A program made the position numbers and the translations under genes. Shown in pieces: positions 17,926-25,950 of a stretch of DNA of 64,000 nucleotides. The notes below the pieces were generated by a model. That model did no database searches and was not told where the DNA came from. It saw nothing but the letters and a program-made list of their open reading frames with translations. Every line of letters starts with the position of its first letter. Within the stretch, counting starts at the first letter, position 1. Source of the DNA: an uncultured Erythrobacter sp. (GTDB lineage Bacteria; Pseudomonadota; Alphaproteobacteria; Sphingomonadales; Sphingomonadaceae); contig CANLVN010000005.1 in assembly GCA_947494705.1 (NCBI GenBank), forward strand, positions 71,835-135,834, written 5' to 3'.

Positions 17926-19089
17926 TCACATAGACCGGGCGATCAGCATCTTCATGACTTCATTGGAGCCGCCGAAGATGCGGGTGATGCGCGCGTCGCG
18001 ATACATTTTCGCGATGGGATAATCGTTGATGTAGCCAGCGCCGCCATGCAGCTGCAGGCACTTGTCGACGACTTCGCTCTGCAGCTCGGTCACCCAGTAT
18101 TTCGCCATGCTCGCGGTCGCGACATCCAGTTCGCCTTTCAGCAGCCGCGCGATGCAGTCGTTGACGAAGACCCGCGCCGCAGTGCCGCGCGCCTTCAGGT
18201 CGGCGAGGACGAACTGAGTGTTCTGGAAGTCCCAGATCGTCTGTCCGAAAGCCTTGCGATTCTTGACGTAATCGACCGTGACTTCGAGCGCCTTCTCAAT
18301 GCTGGTGCAGCTTTGCATCGCGATCACGAGGCGTTCCTGAGGCAGTTCGCCCATCAGCTGGTAGAAGCCCTTGCCCTCTACCCCGCCCAGCACGTTCTCG
18401 GCCGGTACGAATACATCGTCGAAGAACAGCTCGGAGGTATCCGCCGCATCCAGACCGATCTTGTCGAGCTTGCGCCCGCGTTCGAAGCCTTCCGCGCCTT
18501 CGGTCTCGAGCAGCATCAGCGAGATGCCCTTGGCGCGCTCCTTGGGATCGGTCTTGGCGACGACCACGATGAAGTCGGCGGTCTGGCCGTTGGAGATATA
18601 GGTCTTTGACCCGTTTATCCGGTATCCGTTGCCGTCCTTGAGAGCGGTGGTCGTGATCGATTGCAGGTCCGAGCCGACGCCCGGTTCGGTCATGGCGATC
18701 GCGCTCACCAACTCGCCGGTGACGAGCTTGGGCAGGTACTTCTTCTTCTGCTCTTCGGTCCCATGGCGCACGAGATAGGGCAGGATGATGGTGTTGTGCA
18801 GGCTCGCCGCGAAGCCATCGACCTCGTTCTTCGCCTGCTGGTCGATCACCACCATGTCGTGGCGGAAATCGCCGCCATGGCCGCCATATTCTTCGGGCAC
18901 GGAAACGCCGAGCAGGCCCGCCTGCCCCGCTTCGCGCCAGAACTCACGGTCGACCTGGCCCTCTTCGCGCCACTTCTTGACCCGCTTTTCGGGGGCGTGC
19001 TGCTGGTAGAACTTGCCCACGGCGTCGGCGAAAATCGCGATCTCCTCGTCTTCCATGAATTCGGGCTGGGGTACGTCGATTACTGGCAT
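17926..19089 (-). CDS. Acyl-CoA dehydrogenase
   Basis: Flavoenzyme of the first beta-oxidation step. The 387-residue protein has the N-terminal helical domain, then SAIAMTEPGVGSDLQSITTT (FAD/substrate signature), RINGSKTYISNGQTADFIVV, and the C-terminal LQLHGGAGYINDYPIAKMYR followed by DARITRIFGGSNEVMK (signature 2). I choose ATG 19089 (MPVIDVPQPEF), preceded by GAGAGAGA, over an upstream in-frame start at 19128. It is followed by a terminator and lies 48 bp downstream of the crotonase gene on the same strand. Fatty-acyl substrate is likely, but its chain length is unknown. Confidence 0.95.
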   Translation of the reverse strand: MPVIDVPQPEFMEDEEIAIFADAVGKFYQQHAPEKRVKKWREEGQVDREFWREAGQAGLLGVSVPEEYGGHGGDFRHDMVVIDQQAKNEVDGFAASLHNTIILPYLVRHGTEEQKKKYLPKLVTGELVSAIAMTEPGVGSDLQSITTTALKDGNGYRINGSKTYISNGQTADFIVVVAKTDPKERAKGISLMLLETEGAEGFERGRKLDKIGLDAADTSELFFDDVFVPAENVLGGVEGKGFYQLMGELPQERLVIAMQSCTSIEKALEVTVDYVKNRKAFGQTIWDFQNTQFVLADLKARGTAARVFVNDCIARLLKGELDVATASMAKYWVTELQSEVVDKCLQLHGGAGYINDYPIAKMYRDARITRIFGGSNEVMKMLIARSM

Positions 19090-19137
19090 TTCTCTCTCTC
19101 CATGGTGCCGGGTCGCCCCGGCCCTCAATCCAATTTC

Positions 19138-19911
19138 TTACTTGCCCTTCCAGTTGGGCGCGCGCTTCTCGGCGAAGGCGGCTGCGCCTTCGCGGGCGTC
19201 TTCGGAAACGAAGACCGGGCCGATCAGCTTGGCCTGACGGTCATAGCGTTCGTCCATCGGCCAGCCGCGCGATTCCTTGATGATCTGCTTGGAAACCTTC
19301 ACCGCCAGCGGACCGTTGGCGACGATCTTCGCGGCGAGTTCCTTGGCCCCTTCGAGCGCGGACCCATCGGTCACGGTGTTGATGAGGCCCAGTTCGTAAG
19401 CGCGCGCAGCATCGATGAACTCGCCGGTCAGCGCCAGTTCCATCGCGATCCGTTCAGGGATCTGGTCGGGCAGCATCATCACTCCGCCAGCCGCAGCCAC
19501 GAGGCCGCGCTTCACCTCGGGAATGCCGAACTTGGCGCCGGCCGAAGCAACCACCAGGTCGCACGCGATCATCAGTTCCAAGCCACCGGCAAGCGCATAG
19601 CCCTCGACCGCCGCGATCAACGGCTTGGCAGGCGGCGCCTGCACCACACCGCCGAAACCGCGCCCTTCGACGCTGGGGCTTTCGCCGCGCAGGAAGCCCT
19701 TGAGGTCCATGCCTGAACAGAAGGTCCCGCCAGCACCGGTCAGGATTCCGACGCGCAGGTCGTCTTCTGAATCGAGCCGATCCATCGCAGCGGCAATCGC
19801 TTCCGCTGCGGCCTTGGTCATCGCGTTCTTGGCATCGGGGCGGTTGATCGTGACGATCAGCACGCCGTTATCGACCTGCGTCAGGACTTCTTCGCTCGTG
19901 GATTCGGACAT
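19138..19911 (-). CDS. Enoyl-CoA hydratase/isomerase (crotonase) family
   Basis: The protein of 257 aa starts MSESTSEEVLTQVDNGVLIV at ATG 19911. It has crotonase motifs NRPDAKNAMTKAAAEAIAAA, TGAGGTFCSGMDLKGFLRGE (oxyanion hole region), and PLIAAVEGYALAGGLELMIA with LVVASAGAKFGIPEVKRGL. A conserved catalytic Glu of hydratases near the AGGLEL region is visible (GGLE). The gene is divergent from the thiolase at 20026 and lies directly upstream of the acyl-CoA dehydrogenase, so these genes form one degradation locus. Hydratase versus isomerase or dehydrogenase activity cannot be separated by eye. Confidence 0.93.
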   Translation of the reverse strand: MSESTSEEVLTQVDNGVLIVTINRPDAKNAMTKAAAEAIAAAMDRLDSEDDLRVGILTGAGGTFCSGMDLKGFLRGESPSVEGRGFGGVVQAPPAKPLIAAVEGYALAGGLELMIACDLVVASAGAKFGIPEVKRGLVAAAGGVMMLPDQIPERIAMELALTGEFIDAARAYELGLINTVTDGSALEGAKELAAKIVANGPLAVKVSKQIIKESRGWPMDERYDRQAKLIGPVFVSEDAREGAAAFAEKRAPNWKGK

Positions 19912-19988
19912 GGCGGCTCTCTCTCCGGAAATTGTCATTTCGATTTGAAACTGATTGTTGTGCAAGTGGTGCAGAGACCTTACGGATA

Positions 19989-20008
19989 CGTCAACCGCAA
20001 TTTTGACG
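19989..20008. promoter_or_regulatory. Inverted repeat in the crotonase-thiolase divergent promoter
   Basis: CGTCAA (19989-19994) and TTGACG (20003-20008) form a perfect inverted repeat with an 8-nt spacer. It sits in the 114-bp gap between the two divergent genes, 17 bp before the thiolase ATG. A TetR-type repressor site is plausible for a beta-oxidation locus, but no regulator gene is adjacent. Confidence 0.4.
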
Positions 20009-20025
20009 GAAAGAGAGAGGACATC

Positions 20026-21294
20026 ATGGGCGAAGCTTACATCATCGACGCAGTGCGCACCCCGCGCGGGATCGGCAAGCAGGGCAAGGGCGCGCTGGCC
20101 GAACAGCACCCGCAGCATCTTGCCGCAACGGTACTCACCGCGATTCGCGAGCGCAACAATCTCGACACCTCGACCGTCGATGACGTGATCTGGTCGGTCA
20201 GCACGCAGGACGGGATGCAGGCGGGCGACCTTGGCCGCATGGCCGCGCTCGATGCGGGCTACGACGTGACTTCGTCGGGCACCACGCTCGACCGCTTCTG
20301 CGGCGGCGGCATCACCAGTGTCAGCCTTGCTGCGGCACAGGTGATGAGCGGGATGGAAGATTGCGTCGTCGCGGGCGGAACCGAGATGATGAGCCTGACT
20401 GGCGCCATGTCGAAAGAGAAGATGCAGGCGGGCCTCAAGCCGCCGATGATGGGCAGCTACAACGAGCGGCTGCAAAAGGTGCACCCGCAATCGCACCAGG
20501 GCATCTGCGGCGATGCCATCGCGACGATCGAGGGTTTTACCCGTGAGGAGCTCGACCAGGTCGGCTACCGCTCGCAGCAGCGCGCCGCCGAAGCCATTGC
20601 CGAAGGGCGCTTCGACAAGTCGGTGGTGCCGGTCGTGGCCGATGACGGCACCGTTGTGCTCGACAAGGAAGAATATCCGCGTCCGCAGACCACGATGAAC
20701 GATCTCGCCAAGCTGGAGCCCGCCTTCACCAAGATCGCCGACGTTCCGCTCGACAAGGACGGGACCACCTTCCGCAAGCTGGTCAACCAGAAGTACCCCG
20801 ATGTCGAAATCCAGCACTTCCACCATGCGGGCAACAGCTCGGGCGTGGTCGACGGCGCGGCAGCGGTCCTCGTCACTTCAAAGGAATATGCGAAAGAGCA
20901 CGGCCTGAAACCGCGCGCCCGCATCGTCGCCACCGCCAATATGGGCGACGATCCTACGCTGATGCTCAACGCGCCGGTTCCTGCCGCCAAGAAGGTGCTG
21001 GAAAAGGCCGGGCTGACCACCGACGATATCGACCTGTTCGAAATCAACGAGGCGTTCGCGGTCGTCGCGGCCAAGTTCGTGCGCGACCTCGGGCTCGACT
21101 GGGACAAGGTCAACGTCAATGGTGGCTCGATTGCGCTCGGCCATCCGATCGGTGCAACCGGTTCGATCCTGATCGGCACGATGGTCGACGAACTGGAACG
21201 GCGCGGCCTGAAGCGCGGCCTCGTCACCATGTGCGCTGCGGGCGGGATGGCCCCGGCGATCATCATCGAGCGCGTCGAGGACTTCGTTGACTGA
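20026..21294 (+). CDS. Acetyl-CoA C-acetyltransferase (thiolase)
   Basis: Thiolases cleave 3-ketoacyl-CoA. The start at ATG 20026 (MGEAYIIDAVRTPRG) follows GAGAGAGG. Active-site Cys lies in TLDRFCGGGITSVSLAAAQV, and the C-terminal His and Cys motifs are NGGSIALGHPIGATG and TMCAAGGMAPAIIIE. The product is 422 aa. Its stop overlaps a TTG start of the next gene by 8 bp. It is divergent from the crotonase/ACAD genes, and together they make a complete beta-oxidation set except for the 3-hydroxyacyl-CoA dehydrogenase. Confidence 0.96.
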   Translation: MGEAYIIDAVRTPRGIGKQGKGALAEQHPQHLAATVLTAIRERNNLDTSTVDDVIWSVSTQDGMQAGDLGRMAALDAGYDVTSSGTTLDRFCGGGITSVSLAAAQVMSGMEDCVVAGGTEMMSLTGAMSKEKMQAGLKPPMMGSYNERLQKVHPQSHQGICGDAIATIEGFTREELDQVGYRSQQRAAEAIAEGRFDKSVVPVVADDGTVVLDKEEYPRPQTTMNDLAKLEPAFTKIADVPLDKDGTTFRKLVNQKYPDVEIQHFHHAGNSSGVVDGAAAVLVTSKEYAKEHGLKPRARIVATANMGDDPTLMLNAPVPAAKKVLEKAGLTTDDIDLFEINEAFAVVAAKFVRDLGLDWDKVNVNGGSIALGHPIGATGSILIGTMVDELERRGLKRGLVTMCAAGGMAPAIIIERVEDFVD

Positions 21295-22816
21295 TCTCGA
21301 CGCGAATACGCCGGTCATCATCGGGGTAGGGCAATATTCGGAGCGGGTCGGAGAACCCGGCTTCGAAGCGCTGTCCTACGCCGACCTGGGCGGTCGCGCG
21401 CTGGCACAGGCCATCGCGGATAGCGGGGCGAGCGGTTCGGTTGCAGATGCGATCGACACGCTCGCCGCGATCCGCGCCTTCGAGATGTCGCGACCCGATC
21501 GCGAACCGCCCTTCGGTGCGTCGAACAATGTGCCGCGCAGCTTTGCCAGCCGTGTCGGCGCAAACCCGGAACGCGCGATCCTTTCGCCCACGGGTGGCGA
21601 GTGCAACCAGAAGATGGTCGGCGAATTCGCCGGCGAAATCGCCGAAGGGCGCAGCCGCTGCGCCGCAATCGTCGGGGCCGAGGCGATCTCGACCGTCCTC
21701 GCTCTGGCAGCGAAGGGCGAAAAGCCCGATTGGTCGGAACAGGTCGAGGGCAGTCTGGAAGATCGTGGCTACGGCCTCGAAGCGATGCTGGAGCCTGCGC
21801 TCTTCGCGCATGGCGCGAGCGGTGCGATCCCGCTTTATGCCATTGCCGAGAATGCCCGGCGCCACCGGCTGGGCAAGGGACTGGACGACTATCGCCGCGA
21901 CATTGGCGACCTGTTCGAGCCATTCACGAAAATAGCTGCCGCCAACCCCCACGCCGCAGCGCCGGTCGAACGCAGCGCGCAGGAACTGGCGACGATTACC
22001 GAGCGCAACCGCATCGTGGCCGAACCCTATGCCCGCATGACCGTGGCCCGCGACCAGGTGAACCAGTCTGCCGCGATCCTGATCGCCAGCGTCGCCACCG
22101 CGCGCGAACTCGGCGTGCCGGAGGACAAGTGGGTGCATATCCACGCGGTCACATCCGCGACCGAATTGCCCCTGTCGCAGCGCCCCGACCTTGCAGGCAA
22201 CCCCGCCTCCATCCATTCGGTGGAACGCGCTCTGGAGATTGCGGGCAAGGGGATGGAGGACATGGATTTCCTCGATTTCTATTCGTGCTTCGCGATTCCC
22301 GTATTCAACCAGTGCGACCGCTGGGGCCTCGACGCGGACGATCCGCGCGGGCTGACGCTGACGGGTGGACTGCCGTTCTTTGGCGGAGCGGGAAACAACT
22401 ATTCCGCCCACGCGATCTGCGAAGCGGTGCAGCGGGTGCGCGAGGACCGCGACGGCTTTGCGCTGGTCGGCGCAAATGGCGGCTGGATGAGCAAGTATGC
22501 GACCGGCATCTATTCCACGCGACCCGCCGACTGGAGCGCCGAACGCGTCGCGAAGCTGCCGATGGCGACGGACGCGGTCGCGCTGGCGAGCGATCCGACG
22601 GGCGATGCGACGCTCGAAAGCTATACGATCAATCATACGAAGAAGGGATCGGACGCGATCTTCATCGCTCGCAACGCCGCGGGTGAGCGCGTTGTGGGCA
22701 ATGCCGACCTGACGCATGAGGCTACCCGAGCCGCTTTCGAAGGCGGCGATCCGTTCGGCGCGAAGCTGGCAATCACGCGCGAAGAGGGCGGGCGCAATAT
22801 CGGGCGGCTCGCCTGA
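21287..22816 (+). CDS. Thiolase-superfamily protein (SCP-x-like)
   Basis: The 509-residue protein has a thiolase-like architecture: TPVIIGVGQYSERVGEPG at the N-terminus, SPTGGECNQKMVGEFAGEIA with a Cys in the expected region, and DFYSCFAIPVFNQCDRWGLD, GGLPFFGGAGNNYSAHAICE and LVGANGGWMSKYATGIYST later. Its sequence is far from the preceding thiolase and resembles the divergent acetyl-CoA acetyltransferase group of sterol-carrier type. It starts at TTG 21287 inside the end of the upstream thiolase, an unusual start that supports translational coupling. Confidence 0.82.
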   Translation: MTDLDANTPVIIGVGQYSERVGEPGFEALSYADLGGRALAQAIADSGASGSVADAIDTLAAIRAFEMSRPDREPPFGASNNVPRSFASRVGANPERAILSPTGGECNQKMVGEFAGEIAEGRSRCAAIVGAEAISTVLALAAKGEKPDWSEQVEGSLEDRGYGLEAMLEPALFAHGASGAIPLYAIAENARRHRLGKGLDDYRRDIGDLFEPFTKIAAANPHAAAPVERSAQELATITERNRIVAEPYARMTVARDQVNQSAAILIASVATARELGVPEDKWVHIHAVTSATELPLSQRPDLAGNPASIHSVERALEIAGKGMEDMDFLDFYSCFAIPVFNQCDRWGLDADDPRGLTLTGGLPFFGGAGNNYSAHAICEAVQRVREDRDGFALVGANGGWMSKYATGIYSTRPADWSAERVAKLPMATDAVALASDPTGDATLESYTINHTKKGSDAIFIARNAAGERVVGNADLTHEATRAAFEGGDPFGAKLAITREEGGRNIGRLA

Positions 22817-22950
22817 AGCTCGGTGGCTCGGTTCGCTGCTTGAGTGGCGAGTGACCAGTTCGTTTTCCTACTGCCGATCGACCCGATAGAGCGCGTGACG
22901 CTCTTTCGCATCGTCGACACTCCCCTCCCCGCTAGCGGTAATCTCGAAAG

Positions 22951-23108
22951 GTTACACTCCGCGCGCGCCAGGGTCACACCCCGCACGCGGCAAGGTTACA
23001 CTTTCGGCCATCGAAGGGTTACACTCTGGCCCGGAAAGGACACACTCTTGCGCGCTAAGGTTACACTTTGCGCCTCAAGGTTACGCTTTCGACCCGCTAC
23101 AGTCACAC
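22951..23108 (+). repeat. Eight phased GTTACAC-type direct repeats upstream of hppD
   Basis: Eight copies of a 7-bp core (GTTACAC, or the variants GTCACAC, GACACAC, GTTACGC) start at 22951, 22973, 22995, 23018, 23039, 23060, 23080 and 23102. Most are preceded by AAG and followed by T. The spacing is 20-23 bp, mean about 21.6, close to two helical turns, so the copies face the same side of the helix. They occupy the gap between the thiolase-like gene (ends 22816) and the hppD promoter. The spacers differ from one another. A multi-site binding array for a regulator is the simplest reading. Confidence 0.8.
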
Positions 23109-23167
23109 AATGGCACTTTTGGACCCAAGAGGGTGTTCCATGTGTTCCATCCAGTAGGAAACGCGCT

Positions 23168-23210
23168 TTGACAAATGCAGGTCAAAAGCGTATCTAGTTA
23201 CAAACGTAAC
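23168..23210 (+). promoter_or_regulatory. hppD promoter with overlapping GTTAC-N4-GTAAC operator
   Basis: A consensus -35 TTGACA (23168-23173) and a -10-like TATCTA (23191-23196) are spaced by 17 bp. Immediately after it lies the perfect palindrome GTTACAAACGTAAC (23197-23210), covering the expected start of transcription. Its half-site GTTAC is the same word as the core of the eight upstream repeats. A repressor binding here would block the promoter. MarR- or IclR-family control of tyrosine/homogentisate genes is known elsewhere, but the regulator here is not identified. Confidence 0.75.
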
Positions 23211-23237
23211 CAGTTTGACGAGATGAGAGAGCACCCC

Positions 23238-24356
23238 ATGACCAAGCACCCCGGAGACCTGTTCGACAACCCCGCTGGCCTCGACGGCTTCGAGTTCGTC
23301 GAGTTCTGCGCTCCCGAGAAGGGCGTGCTGGAGCCGGTGTTCGAGGCGATGGGCTTCACGCGCGTTGCCAAGCACCGCTCGAAGGACGTGCATCTGTGGC
23401 GCCAAGGCGGCATCAACCTGGTCGCCAACTACGAACCGCGCTCGGCGGCATGGTACTTCGCCCGCGAACACGGCCCGTCGGCCTGCGGCATGGCCTTCCG
23501 CGTGCGTGACGCTGCTGCGGCCTACGACCACCTGATGGATCAGGGCGCGGAGCCGGTCGCCAACGAGCCGGGTCCGATGGAACTGCGCATCCCCGCGATC
23601 CGGGGCATCGGCGGCGCGATCCTCTACCTCGTCGACCGCTATGCCGGGGCCGAGGACAAGAGCCTGACCATCTACGACATCGACTTCGACTACCTGCCCG
23701 GTGTCGACCCCTACCCTGAAGGCGCAGGCTTCCACACGATCGACCACCTGACGCACAACGTCTATACCGGCCGCATGAAGTACTGGGCGGACTATTACGA
23801 GACGCTCTTCAACTTCCAGGAAATCCGCTTCTTCGACATCAAGGGCGAATATACCGGCCTGACGTCAAAGGCACTGACCGCGCCCGACGGCAAGATCCGT
23901 ATCCCGCTCAACGAAGAAGGTGAAGGCGGCAAGGGCCAGATCGAGGAGTTCCTGCGCGAGTTCAACGGCGAAGGCATCCAGCACATCGCGCTGATCTGCG
24001 ACGACCTCGTGGCGTGCTGGGACCGGCTCAAGGAGTTCGGCGTGCCCTTCATGACCGCCCCGCCCGAGACCTATTACGAAATGCTGGGCGAGCGCCTGCC
24101 CGACCACGGCGAAAACGTCGAAGACCTCAAGATGCGCGGCATCCTGCTCGACGGCACGACCGAAGGAGGCCAACCGCGCCTCCTGCTGCAGATCTTTGCA
24201 GAAGCTCAGGTTGGCCCGGTCTTCTTCGAGTTCATCCAGCGCAAGGGCGATGACGGCTTTGGTGAGGGCAACTTCAAGGCCCTGTTCGAAAGCATCGAAC
24301 GCGACCAGGTCGCGCGCGGCGTGCTCGATACGAAGGCCAAGGAGCCTGCCGAATGA
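23238..24356 (+). CDS. hppD: 4-hydroxyphenylpyruvate dioxygenase
   Basis: The Fe(II) enzyme converts 4-hydroxyphenylpyruvate to homogentisate in tyrosine degradation. The protein of 372 aa has tandem VOC domains: [20 protein letters not shown] in domain 1, then the metal ligands in [11 protein letters not shown] (His), [10 protein letters not shown] (His) and [20 protein letters not shown] (Glu). I choose ATG 23238 (MTKHPGDLF), which has a GAGAGAG ribosome site. An upstream in-frame ATG at 23223 is less well placed. It overlaps the next VOC gene by 4 bp (ATGA). Confidence 0.95.
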   Translation: MTKHPGDLFDNPAGLDGFEFVEFCAPEKGVLEPVFEAMGFTRVAKHRSKDVHLWRQGGINLVANYEPRSAAWYFAREHGPSACGMAFRVRDAAAAYDHLMDQGAEPVANEPGPMELRIPAIRGIGGAILYLVDRYAGAEDKSLTIYDIDFDYLPGVDPYPEGAGFHTIDHLTHNVYTGRMKYWADYYETLFNFQEIRFFDIKGEYTGLTSKALTAPDGKIRIPLNEEGEGGKGQIEEFLREFNGEGIQHIALICDDLVACWDRLKEFGVPFMTAPPETYYEMLGERLPDHGENVEDLKMRGILLDGTTEGGQPRLLLQIFAEAQVGPVFFEFIQRKGDDGFGEGNFKALFESIERDQVARGVLDTKAKEPAE

Positions 24357-24916
24357 GCGAGCATCCGGTAAAACTGGGCGGCGTCCACCACGCCGCCTAT
24401 CGCTGCAAGGATGCCAAGGAAACGGTCGAGTGGTATGGCCGCGTGCTCGGCATGGACTACACCACCGCATTCGCCGAGGACCACGTGCCCTCCACTGGCG
24501 AATACGACCCCTACATGCACGTCTTCCTCGATGCGGGGAACGGCAACATCCTCGCCTTTTTCGAACTGCCCAACCAGAAAGACATGGGCCGCGACGAGAA
24601 CACTCCGCAGTGGGTGCAGCACCTCGCTTTCCGTGTCGGCTCGGAAGAGGAGCTTGTCGCCGCCAAGGAGCATATCGAAGCCGAAGGCATCGACGTCCTC
24701 GGGCCGACGCATCACGGTATCTTCAAGTCGATCTACTTCTTCGACCCCAACGGCCACCGCGTCGAACTCGCTGCCGACATCGGCACCGACGAGCAATATG
24801 CGGAACTGAAGCGCGTTGCGCCGCTGATGCTGGACGAATGGAGCGAGACGAAGAAAGCGCCGCGCCACGCCGACTGGCTGCACGAACTCGCGCGCAAGGA
24901 ACATGGCAAAGCCTGA
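24353..24916 (+). CDS. VOC-family (glyoxalase/extradiol dioxygenase-like) protein
   Basis: The 187-residue protein is a single vicinal-oxygen-chelate module pair: [20 protein letters not shown] (first His), [20 protein letters not shown] (second His) and [16 protein letters not shown] (Glu). It is translated with hppD through an ATGA overlap, suggesting a role in tyrosine/homogentisate metabolism. The reaction is not known, because VOC proteins include isomerases, dioxygenases and resistance proteins. Confidence 0.85.
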   Translation: MSEHPVKLGGVHHAAYRCKDAKETVEWYGRVLGMDYTTAFAEDHVPSTGEYDPYMHVFLDAGNGNILAFFELPNQKDMGRDENTPQWVQHLAFRVGSEEELVAAKEHIEAEGIDVLGPTHHGIFKSIYFFDPNGHRVELAADIGTDEQYAELKRVAPLMLDEWSETKKAPRHADWLHELARKEHGKA

Positions 24917-25039
24917 ACTTGCAGACCAACGGCGATCCTTGGTCGACTGAAATCAGCGGTTTGCAGAGCAATGTCGTCAACCGCTTTACATGAGTAATAC
25001 ACCTCTTTAGCCTGATGGCAACAACAAGGGGGTTTGTTC

Positions 25040-25936
25040 ATGCTCGAACTCAACCAAGTCAGCCATGTCTATTCCAACGGCGTGCGCGCGCTTGATGACG
25101 TCACACTGACCATTCCCAAGGGGATGTTCGGGCTGCTCGGTCCCAATGGTGCCGGCAAGTCGACGCTGATGCGTACCGTCGCGACATTGCAGACGCCGAG
25201 CGAGGGGCAGATCACCTTCGACGGGATCGACATCGTTGCTGAGCCTGAGACACTGCGCAAACGGCTCGGTTACCTGCCGCAGGACTTTGGCGTTTACCCG
25301 CGCGTTTCCGCCTACGACATGCTTGATCATATGGCGGTGCTCAAAGGGATCAGCTCGAGAGCAGCACGCAAGGAGACGGTCGAGACACTGCTCGACCAGG
25401 TCAATCTGTGGGACGTGCGCAAGAAAGCCATCGCGGGTTTTTCGGGCGGTATGCGCCAACGCTTTGGCATAGCGCAGGCCCTGATCGGCAATCCCGACCT
25501 GATCATCGTCGACGAACCCACCGCCGGCCTCGACCCAGAAGAGCGCAATCGGTTCCTTAACCTGCTCGCGGAGATCGGCGAGAATGTCGTGGTTATCCTC
25601 TCGACCCATATCGTCGAGGACGTTGCCGACCTGTGCCCACGAATGGCGGTACTGGTGAATGGGTCGATCCAGCTGGAGGGCGCGCCACGCCATCTCATCG
25701 ACAAGGCCAGGGGTACGATCTGGGCCAAGACGATCGAGCGCGGAGAGATCGACGCCTACCGCAAAATGTACGAGGTGATCTCGACCCGCCTTTTCGCCGG
25801 TGAGACCATCATTCATATCCTTTCGGACACCGATCCGGGCGATGGCTTTGCCTTGGTCGATGGCGGTCTCGAAGACGTCTACTTCTCGACCCTCGCGGCG
25901 TCACGCCGGGTCGAGGCCGGCGCGGTCGCGGCCTGA
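25040..25936 (+). CDS. ABC transporter ATP-binding protein
   Basis: A 298-residue ATPase with Walker A GPNGAGKSTL, a signature FSGGMRQRFGIAQALIGNPD, Walker B LIIVDEPTAGLDPEE, and a switch His in ILSTHIVEDV. ATG 25040 follows the RBS AAGGGGG, so it is preferred over an in-frame TTG at 25034. It is encoded 14 bp before the permease/peptidase fusion and forms a dedicated pair with it. ABC-2 exporter type is likely, substrate unknown. Confidence 0.94.
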   Translation: MLELNQVSHVYSNGVRALDDVTLTIPKGMFGLLGPNGAGKSTLMRTVATLQTPSEGQITFDGIDIVAEPETLRKRLGYLPQDFGVYPRVSAYDMLDHMAVLKGISSRAARKETVETLLDQVNLWDVRKKAIAGFSGGMRQRFGIAQALIGNPDLIIVDEPTAGLDPEERNRFLNLLAEIGENVVVILSTHIVEDVADLCPRMAVLVNGSIQLEGAPRHLIDKARGTIWAKTIERGEIDAYRKMYEVISTRLFAGETIIHILSDTDPGDGFALVDGGLEDVYFSTLAASRRVEAGAVAA

Positions 25937-25950
25937 GCGGGAGGACAGGA

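Noticed and set aside
22951..23108. CRISPR array
   Set aside because: The repeated core is only about 7-11 bp, and the spacing of 20-23 bp is far below CRISPR repeat-spacer units. No cas genes were seen.
22844..23197. Possible 117-aa gene covering the GTTACAC repeat array
   Set aside because: The frame is open only because the repeats have spacing close to a multiple of three. It has no RBS, and it overlaps the hppD promoter.
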